Positions 10,582 through 18,198 of a DNA stretch of 19,420 nucleotides are shown piece by piece. Every line of letters begins with the position of its first letter. Positions within the stretch are counted from its first letter, which is position 1. This DNA is from Globomyces pollinis-pini (taxonomy: Eukaryota; Chytridiomycota; Chytridiomycetes; Rhizophydiales; Globomycetaceae), in contig MU621405.1 of the NCBI GenBank assembly GCA_025399215.1, positions 1 through 19,420 on the forward strand, in the 5' to 3' direction. The translations under genes were made by a program, and so were the position numbers. The notes under the pieces were generated by a model, which saw nothing but the letters and a program-made list of their open reading frames with translations, had not been told where the DNA came from and did no database searches.

Positions 10582-12711
10582 ATGGGAAATTCAAACAGTT
10601 CTGAAGAAACAATTGATTATGGAAAATTATCTCCTTTCGGTAATGGAAAACTATATACTTAATTATACAAATTAATCAATAATCATCCAATACAAAAAAA
10701 TTAATCATATTATAGGAAAATTATATCCATTATCAAAAGATTACTCTCAACAAATATTAGCAAATGCTATAAAAAATAGAAAACTTCAACCTTTTTATCA
10801 AGGTTTAGACTCCCCGGAAGCTTTTCATTTACCTACTCCTATAAACAAAAAATATTCTAAAAAATCAAATTCAAATTTATTCCCAAAAGAATTATTAGCT
10901 ATCGATCCTATTGAATGTCCTATTTGCTTTCTGGTATATTCAATTTATTTAAAACTAAAAAGTATTACCCAAAAAATATTAATTACTCTCGTTGTTGTGA
11001 TCAACCTATATGTACCGATTGTTTCTTACAAATTAAACGTCCGGAATCAACTTTTGGTATAAAAATAGACTTGTAATTCATCATTAGATCCTCCTACTTG
11101 TCCTTATTGCGTTCAAGAACATTTTGGTGTCGTTTATCATCCTGTAAATTCTCCTGGTTTCGATGAACGGTAAACCTTTTTGATTTTCATTTCTAGTTAT
11201 ACCGATTCCGCTGTACCGCAACGTCGTAAAAGTATCTCTCATTTAAACCCAATCGTCGTCACTTCAGGTATGTCCTTTTTATACTCTATTTCAACTCTTG
11301 GAACGAAACACTAAAGAGTGTTTTTCTACTTGACTCTATCAATCCCTAATATTATTTACTTGACCTTTTAAAACACTTAAAGTGTTTTATTGGACTTTAC
11401 AGTCACTAAAATTGTTTTACTTGACTCTTACAGTCACTAAAACTACTTACTTGTCTCTTACAGACACTAAAACTACTTACTTGACTCTTACAGTCACTAA
11501 AAGTGTTTTAATTGACTCTATCAATAACTAAAAGCGTTTAATCATTCATATTTTAACCTTCAAATACTGAATGTATACTCTTTCATCATTCAAACACTAA
11601 ACATTTAATTCACTTGAATCAAATTCTTGAATGAACAGCAACAATTTTCATAACACAAACCACTTTAAAAAGATAATAACTAATGATAGATGATCTACGA
11701 CCCGACTGGCAAGCACGAAAAGAAGAAAAGGAACGGCAACGAGTACTAGAACAACAACGTGCTGCCATGGCTCAAGCAAGAAGAAGACAATTAGAATTTT
11801 TAACGTAATTTTTATCATTCTTTTTTTTATACTTTTTTTATAGTGAAAATCATTTACAGATGATGTTGCAGAATTCTCAACATTCTCAAGGTCATGTTCA
11901 AGGTATGTTCATCTCATTGTGAAAAATGATTTTTGTTTGTTTTTACTATTTGGTGTTTATCTTTGAATTTTGTCATCCTTGAACACAAAGTGTTTGTCTT
12001 ACTTGAAAACTGTTTATCATACTTAATACGTACAGAACACAAAAGTGTTTATTTTACTTGAATCCTTCTAGAACACAAACTGTTTATCATACTTAATACG
12101 TCCAGAACACAAAAGTGTTTATTTTACTTGAATCCTTCCAAAACACAAAAGTGTTTATTTTACTTGAATCCTTCCAAAACACAAAGTGTTTATCTTACTT
12201 GAATACGTACAGAACACAAAGTGTTTGTCTTTCTTGAATCACTCTTGATCAATCACAAACTATATCTTAAACAAGACCATTAAAAGTGATAACAACTAAC
12301 TGTCAAAGGCATTTTGTTGGGAACGGATGTAGAAGAACTGATGATGCTGGAAGCCATCCGAAGATCCATGATCGAACCCACACCACAAAACGACCAAACC
12401 GAGGAAGAACGTCAAGCATTAGCAGCATCCCTAAACGACATCCAACCTCAACCCGCCACGTCTACATCTACCGGTACCCCATCACATCCTTACATATAGA
12501 TAATGAAGAATCGCCACCTGCACAAGTTGACACTGTTCCCGATCCAATACCATCCATACCTACATCCAGCACTGTTGATACCACCACTGCACCACGCATA
12601 CCAATGGCACCCGAAAATAGTCTTGCTTTTGGTGATGATGATCAGCAGTTGACTGATTTACGTGATTTGGAATCCAAATTAATGGCACAACAAATTATTG
12701 AAGAAGAATAG
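10582..12711 (+). CDS. SIP5: SIP5-family RING-type zinc-finger protein with UIM-like motifs
   Basis: Nine exons (10582-10639, 10716-10933, 10963-11056, 11088-11169, 11197-11267, 11690-11804, 11844-11902, 12309-12473, 12500-12711) give 357 residues. Sip5 in yeast links the Snf1 kinase and the Reg1/Glc7 phosphatase in glucose signalling; the molecular role is poorly known. MGNSNS at the start is a myristoylation-type sequence. A RING-like finger uses C87-x2-C90, the CC at 103-104, C109-x2-C112 and C128-x2-C131. It is followed by the family block [20 protein letters not shown]. Near the C-terminus [16 protein letters not shown] and [13 protein letters not shown] both fit the ubiquitin-interacting motif, so it may bind ubiquitin. 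Introns are 76, 29, 31, 27, 422, 39, 406 and 26 nt. The two giants are minisatellite-filled. Confidence 0.93.
10640..10715 (+). other. SIP5 intron 1 with internal duplication
   Basis: This 76-nt intron contains two related stretches that start ATACAAA and continue AATTAATCA, about 25 nt apart. It therefore looks like a partly duplicated mini-intron. The exon sequence GGAAAATTAT upstream also recurs just inside the donor and just after the acceptor. Splicing here (phase 1) keeps the [13 protein letters not shown] family sequence. Confidence 0.6.
11306..11540 (+). repeat. Minisatellite in SIP5 intron 5 (30-31-nt period)
   Basis: The intron spans 11268-11689 (422 nt). Its core (11401-11525) has four nearly perfect units of 30-31 nt, each built as CACTAAAA, a variable TGTTTT or CTACTT block, ACTTGACTCTTACAG, then T or A. 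Degenerate copies lie on both sides. Some units keep a palindromic CACTTAAAGTG core. Unit length and the TTACAG end match a mini-intron 3' end, although adjacent units share the G (CAGT) rather than meeting as AG|GT. Confidence 0.85.
11979..12246 (+). repeat. Minisatellite in SIP5 intron 6 (34-36-nt period)
   Basis: The intron spans 11903-12308 (406 nt). About seven units read GAACACAAAAGTGTTTATTT, then TACTTGAATCCTTCCA or TACTTAATACGTACA. Each has a short palindrome (AACAC-AAA-GTGTT), and many end CAG or TAG. It shares the AACAC...GTGTTT...ACTTGA core with the intron 5 repeat, so one repeat family occupies two introns of the same gene. The intron ends with CTAAC, a branch-like site, before an AAAG acceptor. 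Confidence 0.85.
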
Positions 12712-12895
12712 CCTTCAAAGGTTATGAATGGATTTGTAATTGTTTATGTTGGATTTTAAATATACACACTGGTTTTTTTCATCTATTTTGAATACTATTG
12801 AGGTGAATGTGGATTTGAAATACGTACATGTAATTAAAGTACGACAAATTTTTTTTTTTTATTGTAAACATTCATGATTGATTGAATAAATAAAC
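12712..12895. other. Convergent 3' flank of SIP5 and the carrier
   Basis: A 184-bp spacer between two stop codons that face each other. It holds an AATAAATAAA stretch on the plus strand (12885-12894) and an AATAAA on the minus strand (12858-12863). The plausible poly(A) signals of the two genes therefore overlap each other's untranslated region. Confidence 0.5.
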
Positions 12896-13991
12896 TTATT
12901 TCTTATCCAACATATTTCCAAATAATGGAATCAAAGATTGAGCAACAGTAAATGAAAAGATCAATTTTGGTCCAACCACCAAAATTTTAGGAGTTAAACC
13001 CTTGATTTTTAATACTGTAAAAAATAAAATTACCTTGAAGAATGATCCTAAACCTTCTTTGACAACCATTTCTTTCACAATCACCCAACCACCTAAAGCA
13101 TTCTCAGCCGTACGTGCTTGAATTCGAGTCTTGATCACATCCAACTATACATTTAAAAAAAATTTGTGAAAAAATTACTGGTGCAGAGACTGTAATTGAA
13201 GTGATAGCACCTGCAATAGAAGCAATAAAATTTTGATAAAATGTTGCTTTAGAATAATCCGATAATTGAAATAAATGTTCTTTAACAACTGCTGAACCAC
13301 CAAATAAAGCAAATGATCCTGGTGCATTACGTGCTGCTGTCCAACTTGCTCCTCGATATAATGAAAATCCTTCTTCACGAATGATTTGAAACACTCCTTT
13401 ACCAGCATATTCTGCTTGTGATACTTGAAATTTGATTTTAAGTGCATCTAATGGTAATAATACTACTTCTCCAATTCCAATAACACTATTTCATTAATCA
13501 TTCCTACAAAAACATATTTGATGATATCATAAAAAAAAATAGAATGATGAAATTCATTGATGTGTAAAAAAGAAAGATTACCTTCCAGCAGTAGCATGCA
13601 TAATGGTTTTAGAATGTTTCTCTCCAAATAAAGTATTAAAACTTGATTTATGATTATTCTTTAAATAATCATTCACAAATGGTTGACCACCAAATTTATA
13701 CATTCGTTGTAAGATTTTATACCCAGCAGCAGCACCGAGACCAGGAAAAAGGGAAAGATACTTTGAAAAGGTCCCTTTATTTGCAGCATCTTTGAAAATA
13801 ATATTGTTAAGATGACCAAGAGATTGTGTGGTTGTAATACCGGATCCATAAATTTTTTGTTTATTGTTCATGAGTCGTTTGGCAACAGTGTCGACAGGGT
13901 GGAACCCAAGTAATTCTAGAATTCCACTTGTACCGGATCCTAATAATCGAGCTGTTGTTGAATCTTTAGAATTTCCTGTAACAGGTGACAT
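12896..13991 (-). CDS. Mitochondrial carrier (SLC25 family), fungal YFR045W-like
   Basis: Four exons (13582-13991, 13179-13485, 13034-13144, 12896-13000) give 310 residues, the usual carrier length. All three repeats show the PxD signature: HPVDTVAKRLM (about 31-41), LPLDALKIKFQ (from 147) and APLDVIKTRIQA (from 238). The family exchanges metabolites across the inner mitochondrial membrane. The N-terminus (GSGTSGILELLGFHPVDT) resembles the fungal YFR045W branch as I remember it, so the substrate stays open. Introns are 96 nt (13486-13581), 34 nt (13145-13178) and 33 nt (13001-13033). The last is a multiple of three with no stop, so it looks like coding sequence. Removing it restores the conserved FFKGLTPKILVVGPKL. 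Confidence 0.93.
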
Positions 13992-14460
13992 TTTTTTTTA
14001 ATCAACTTTTTTTTTTTTCTGATTTCAATCTCTAACGGTTCATGATGAGGTGGAGTTACTATTCATTGCCAGTAATGAAGATGTTGAAGTTTCTTTGATA
14101 CTGGATCATCAACAGTGGTATCGGATTCTTATTGTGAATAATGCTGAATGTTGTTTTTTTGTTTATTGTATTTGATGAGTATTTACTGTGAGTGAAATCA
14201 ATAATCGTTTGGTTACCACTCGATAGATCCAACTATATGACAATGAGCTAAATCTAATCTAATATTATTATACTTGTATTAAAGTTGAAGTAATATTCAA
14301 TCAATGATACTGATCCAATAGTATCTTATTTCATGTAAATAAACAGGCGTAGGTATTGGAAACTAGAATCCCGCCTATTGTTTAATTGCATGCGCCTGCT
14401 GGAACTGGCAAAGTTGATTGGAAAATAAATATTCAAATTATTTGTCATTTATCCAGATCC
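13992..14460. other. Divergent spacer between the carrier and a plus-strand small gene
   Basis: Contains promoter space for both flanking genes. An open plus-strand frame (about 14022-14175) that reads FQSLTVHDEVELLFIASNED looks protein-like, but it has no ATG, no visible upstream exon and only 30 bp between it and the carrier start. I leave it uncalled. Confidence 0.4.
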
Positions 14461-14628
14461 ATGAAATTGCTTTACTTTACTCTATTACCAATTTTAATTT
14501 TGGGAAGAAACAGATATGATCCAAATAATGGATTGATTTCCAAGATCAAGTACGCGATAGAACAAGCGAAACAAAAGACAACCGGCAATGAAGGTGCTGG
14601 CGAATCAGTCTATTGGGAAGATTATTAA
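14461..14628 (+). CDS. Short peptide with N-terminal hydrophobic segment
   Basis: 55 codons from an ATG that places a hydrophobic signal-like stretch first (MKLLYFTLLPILILG). A polar, partly helical remainder follows (ISKIKYAIEQAKQKT), with an acidic aromatic end (SVYWEDY). The frame is open back to an in-frame ATG at 14386, but those 25 codons lack the look of a targeting sequence, so the inner start is preferred. It could be a small secreted or membrane-anchored peptide. No family recognised and no intron seen. It is the only plus-strand gene called besides SIP5. Confidence 0.45.
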   Translation: MKLLYFTLLPILILGRNRYDPNNGLISKIKYAIEQAKQKTTGNEGAGESVYWEDY

Positions 14629-15104
14629 GCGGAACAAGTTGGATGACTCGATAATATATGAAGTTGATTAAAACCAAAAAAATTGATGCTTTTAACGCTT
14701 AAATTAGTGCAAATCGCGTGTCATCATGACTTCAAATAGTAAATAACTAACTGCCAAGTTTTTAATCATTACACGAAAGTGAACTGTATGATCTTGTTCT
14801 GGCTGTAGGTTTCATTTCTATTGACCGAAAACTTGCTCATTACACCATGAGTATGTAACAAATCGAAAGATCTTTATTACAAATACTTTGTAATCTGGCT
14901 ATTAACTTTCAATCATTAAGCATAGAGTATTTCTAAGAAAGCCATTCTAGAGCTTTGTTCGACTAAAGCAAACTAGATTACAAACTCATGGTAAGTCCAA
15001 AATCATCAAAAACATAGAAGGTACAATATATAAAAACACAACGTTGAATCCTAATTCTAAACCATTCTTCAGCAATACAAGAAACAAAAATAACGCAATT
15101 GATG
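14629..15104. other. Intergenic region, 3' side of kinase 1
   Basis: No gene supported. A perfect short inverted repeat (ATTACAAA-TAC-TTTGTAAT, near 14876-14894) could form a hairpin. The stretch at about 15000-15040, with TAGAAGGTACAATATA, is similar to the region after kinase 2 (near 16724), so the kinase duplication included some 3' flank. Confidence 0.5.
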
Positions 15105-16192
15105 TCAATCGAGTAGATATTGGATGCCTTTCAACCAAGGATGCGAAATGACATCTTGAATCATAATTCGATTCGTTGGTTCTTTTGTCAATAATAAAGA
15201 TAAGAGATGTTTAAGATCTGTTGATCCTCGATTATTCAAATTAAAATCCATTTGTTTATCAATAACTTGATCTGAATCTAAAAACGGTAATGAGCGATTC
15301 ATAGCAAGAAACTACCATCAGTAAGTCTAGTGATTTACTAGTGTGATACCAGCAGCCCATATATCAGTAGGTTTACCAAAATGTGGAACATGTAACAAAG
15401 TTTCTACCATCAGTTCATGTTAAAAGTAATACCTGGAGAACAGAATTGTATGGTACCATACAAATCCGTCAATGGTTTATCATTTTGGATCACTATTGCA
15501 TTTCCAAAATCAATCAATTTCACATTTAAATGATCATCAACCAAGATATTCTATAACCATTAATTCAATAAATTAACTTGATCTTTAATATCACGATGAA
15601 TAATGTTTAGCGAATGAAGATAAGAGATGGCTTGAAATGTTTGCATAAATAAGTGTTTGACAATAGATTCATCAATTGGATCAAATAATTCAATGAACCT
15701 TGGAATGAGTGTTTGGGTGGTGATTACTGGAACAGATCTTTGGAATGGGTTTCATGAAAGTCTGGATGAAGGTATTTGAGTTTGGTGGATAGTGGATGTT
15801 GAATGTTGGTCCATTTTGATACCGGACATTCCATGCAGATATAAAAGTTTTTATCATCAGAAAACAAATCTCTAAACATGAATCATTTTGAATCATTTGT
15901 ACCTAGCAATCGGATTAAATCGGATTTCGGAATATTACCTGAATTGGATGATATTAGGATGTTGTAACTTCCTCAATAAATAAGATTCGTAAGGTATCAC
16001 TTTATTATGATCACCCATTCGTTCATTAGATACCCATTGTGGTATATGAAACTTTGGAATCACCTTGATTGCATCCAACGCGCAAGATCTAATGTTTTTG
16101 GCCAAAACAACCTGTCCAAATGCACCACCTCCAATCACCTCTACTGGGATGTAATGGTTTGTTATCAAATGTCGCTTCTCCAATTCAATCAT
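15105..16192 (-). CDS. Ser/Thr protein kinase, PAS-kinase-like catalytic domain (copy 1)
   Basis: Six exons (15939-16192, 15728-15871, 15578-15698, 15433-15550, 15339-15403, 15105-15311) give 302 residues, essentially a kinase domain alone. Seen: glycine loop IGGGAFGQV (20-28), ATP lysine K43 in AIKVI, catalytic HRDIKDQN (D169), DFG (187-189), SPE in place of APE, DIWAAG, and a final NRIMIQDVISHPW. Blocks such as KVIPKFHIPQWVSNERMG and DLFQFIELFDPIDESIVKHL resemble PAS kinase (PSK1/PASK) better than other families. PAS kinases couple nutrient state to translation and sugar storage; no PAS domain is visible upstream. Introns are 67, 29, 27, 29 and 27 nt. The first is a double mini-intron. All catalytic residues are present. 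Confidence 0.92.
15872..15938 (-). other. Kinase 1 intron 1: two mini-intron units back to back
   Basis: The 67 nt between NIIQF and RDLFSDDKNFY split into 15903-15938 (36 nt) and 15872-15902 (31 nt). Each starts GT and ends TAG, with an AG|GT junction and no exon base between them. Keeping the second unit as an exon would introduce a TGA within three codons. Each unit has its own TTTAAT- or TGAT-type branch-like site. Confidence 0.75.
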
Positions 16193-16811
16193 ATCAGAAA
16201 GGTAAAGAATTACTTCGATCTCTATTTAGCTTTCATGTGTCTTTTTTATGCATATTCTTAAATTTTTCCGAAATTCGGATTTTTTGGATTTTTCAAATCC
16301 GAATTATTTTTTAGATTGGGCACATGTTATCAGTGACTCGATTTGAATCAACAATCAAGTTTTTGATAACAATATCTGGACTTACACTAAAGTTCCCAAA
16401 ATTATTAAATTTGGTTCGCGTTTATAAATCCGGTTGAATTAACAACATCCGGTAATGATATGTAGTATATCTGTTATGACTAACATTAGCAAAGCATCTC
16501 TAGTAAATAGCTGGGTATTCGGAACGATTCCTAAAATCAATAGCTACTAAAACCAGTATCAAACTTAAGTGATTGTTGGCACTACTTGTATATCAACATG
16601 TTGTGGGAATGTCATGATTGACAACTGTTACCAAGTTTACTAATTAATCCTCTCTAAATCACAGATTGTTCTTATAAACCTATTCCAATTAGATTAACAA
16701 AACTAGAAAGTTTCAACAAATTATAGAAGGTATTATATTAAAAAGACAATGGCCCACTCAATGTACTATCAGGCATTGTTGAGCGCAAGTCCAAATGGAA
16801 ATCCATGGATA
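16193..16811. other. Spacer between the tandem kinases
   Basis: Contains the kinase 1 promoter (right of 16192) and the kinase 2 3' flank, part of which resembles the kinase 1 3' flank (TATAGAAGGTATTATATT, 16723-16740). No coding frame was supported. A CCGAAATTCGG palindrome is listed separately. Confidence 0.5.
16268..16300 (-). promoter_or_regulatory. Palindromic motif pair upstream of kinase 1
   Basis: CCGAAATTCGG (16268-16278) and the interrupted palindrome GGATTTTTCAAATCC (16286-16300) lie about 75-110 bp before the ATG. The same pair occurs before kinase 2, while much of the sequence in between has diverged, so they are candidate binding sites. CCG-N5-CGG spacing would suit a fungal zinc-cluster factor; that is an inference. 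Confidence 0.5.
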
Positions 16812-17895
16812 TCAGTCACAGAGACATTGTAAGCCTTTCAACCAGGGATGCGAAATGACTTCTTGAATCGTGATTCGATTCGTTGGTTCTTTTGTCAATA
16901 ATAAAGATAAGAGATGTTTAAGATCTGTTGATCCTCGATTATTCAATTTAAAATCCATTTGTTTATGAATAACTTGATCTGAATCTAAAAACGGTAATGA
17001 GCGATTCATAGCAAGAAACTACCATCAGTAAGTCTAGTGATTTACGAGTGTGATACCAGCAGCCCATATATCAGTAGGTTTACCAAAATGTGGAACATGT
17101 AACAAAGTTTCTACCATAAGTTCTTGTCAAAAGTAATACCTGGAGAACAGAATTGTATGGTACCATACAAATCCGTCAATGGTTTATCATTTTGGATCAC
17201 TATTGCATTTCCAAAATCAATCAATTTCACATTTAAATGATCATCAACCAAGATATTCTATAACCATTAATTCAATAAATTAACTTGATCTTTAATATCA
17301 CGATGAATAATGTTTAGCGAATGTAGATAAGAGATGGCTTGAAATGTTTGCATAAATAAGTGTTTGACAATAGATTCATCAATTGGATCAAATAATTCAA
17401 TAAACCTTGGAATGAGTGTTTGGATAGTGATTACTGGAACAGATCTTTGGAATGGGATTCATGAAAGTCTGGATGAAGGTATTTGAGTTTAGTGGATAGT
17501 GGATGTTGAATGTTACTCCAATTGGATACCGGACATTCCATACAGATATAAAAGTTTTTATCATCAGAAAACAAGTCTCTAATCATGAATCATTTTGAAT
17601 CATTATACCTAATCGGATTAAATCGGATTTCGGAATATTACCTGAATTGGATGATATTAGGATGGTTTAATTTCTCCAATAAGTAAGCTTCGTAAGGTAC
17701 TATCAAACTAGGAACATTCATTTTTTCATTTGATGCCCAAGTTTTTATTTGAGACTTTGGAATGACCTTGATCGCATCCAACAGGCAAGATTTAATATTT
17801 TCCGCCAGTAGAACTTTTCCGAAAGCACCATTTCCGATCATATTCAAAGGGATGTAAGTTTTAGATAACGAATGTCTGTTGTCTAATTGAATCAT
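16812..17895 (-). CDS. Ser/Thr protein kinase, PAS-kinase-like catalytic domain (copy 2)
   Basis: Six exons (17642-17895, 17435-17578, 17285-17405, 17140-17257, 17046-17110, 16812-17018) give 302 residues with the same exon lengths and phases as copy 1. Glycine loop IGNGAFGKV, AIKVI, HRDIKDQN, DFG, SPE and DIWAAG are intact, so this copy should also be active. Exon 1 differs at about four in ten residues from copy 1 (MIQLDNRHSLSKTYIPLNMI against MIELEKRHLITNHYIPVEVI), whereas exon 4 is identical in DNA, and exons 3 and 5 differ by only one or two bases. The division of labour is unknown; the diverged N-lobe could change activators. Introns are 63 (33+30), 29, 27, 29 and 27 nt. Confidence 0.92.
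17579..17641 (-). other. Kinase 2 intron 1: two mini-intron units back to back
   Basis: The 63 nt split into 17609-17641 (33 nt) and 17579-17608 (30 nt), joined AG|GT, at the same place as in copy 1. Copy 1 reads TTGCTAG|GTACAAATG where copy 2 reads TTAG|GTATAATG: indels fall on both sides of the junction but the AGGT itself is kept. Confidence 0.75.
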
Positions 17896-18198
17896 ATTAG
17901 AAAGTTAAAGAATTACTGTCATCAATTGCTGCTTATTTAAACTTTCAGGTGATGATTATGCATCCGAAATTCGGAATTTTTGGATTTTTGAATCCGATTC
18001 CTTTAAACTTTTTTTTTTCCAGACTTCAAAAAGAGAAAAAAAAAAACTTTCTCTTTGGCACAGTTACCGGTAGTTATGCTTTTACCTGTACCTCGACTTC
18101 AAACAAGGATTCGATTTCAAGTATTTTATCTCCAACATTAAAATTTCAATGCCAAAGAGGATGTTATTATATTAAAGATTGAGAATTGACTACTACAA
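17896..18198. other. Spacer between kinase 2 and the hexosaminidase
   Basis: Holds the kinase 2 promoter, an inverted repeat (AAAGAGAAA at 18030-18038 with TTTCTCTTT at 18048-18056) and the hexosaminidase 3' flank. A plus-strand frame (17949-18182) reads GSYAFTCTSTSNKDS but begins with promoter palindromes and poly(T), so it is not called. Confidence 0.45.
17964..17995 (-). promoter_or_regulatory. Palindromic motif pair upstream of kinase 2
   Basis: CCGAAATTCGG (17964-17974) and GGATTTTTGAATCC (17982-17995), 70-100 bp before the ATG, match the pair before kinase 1. Related ATCCGAT-type repeats also occur in the first unit of intron 1 of both kinases. Confidence 0.5.

Noticed and set aside
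11979..12246. CRISPR-like array (regular 34-36-nt repeats)
   Set aside because: The units are contiguous degenerate repeats without unique spacers, lie inside an intron of a eukaryotic gene and have no cas genes nearby.
14022..14175. Plus-strand frame with protein-like composition 5' of the carrier
   Set aside because: No start codon, no possible upstream exon in the 30 bp to the carrier and no known similarity.
17949..18182. 77-codon plus-strand frame between kinase 2 and the hexosaminidase
   Set aside because: It starts in promoter palindromes and poly(T) and would run into the neighbouring gene's 3' flank; no similarity.
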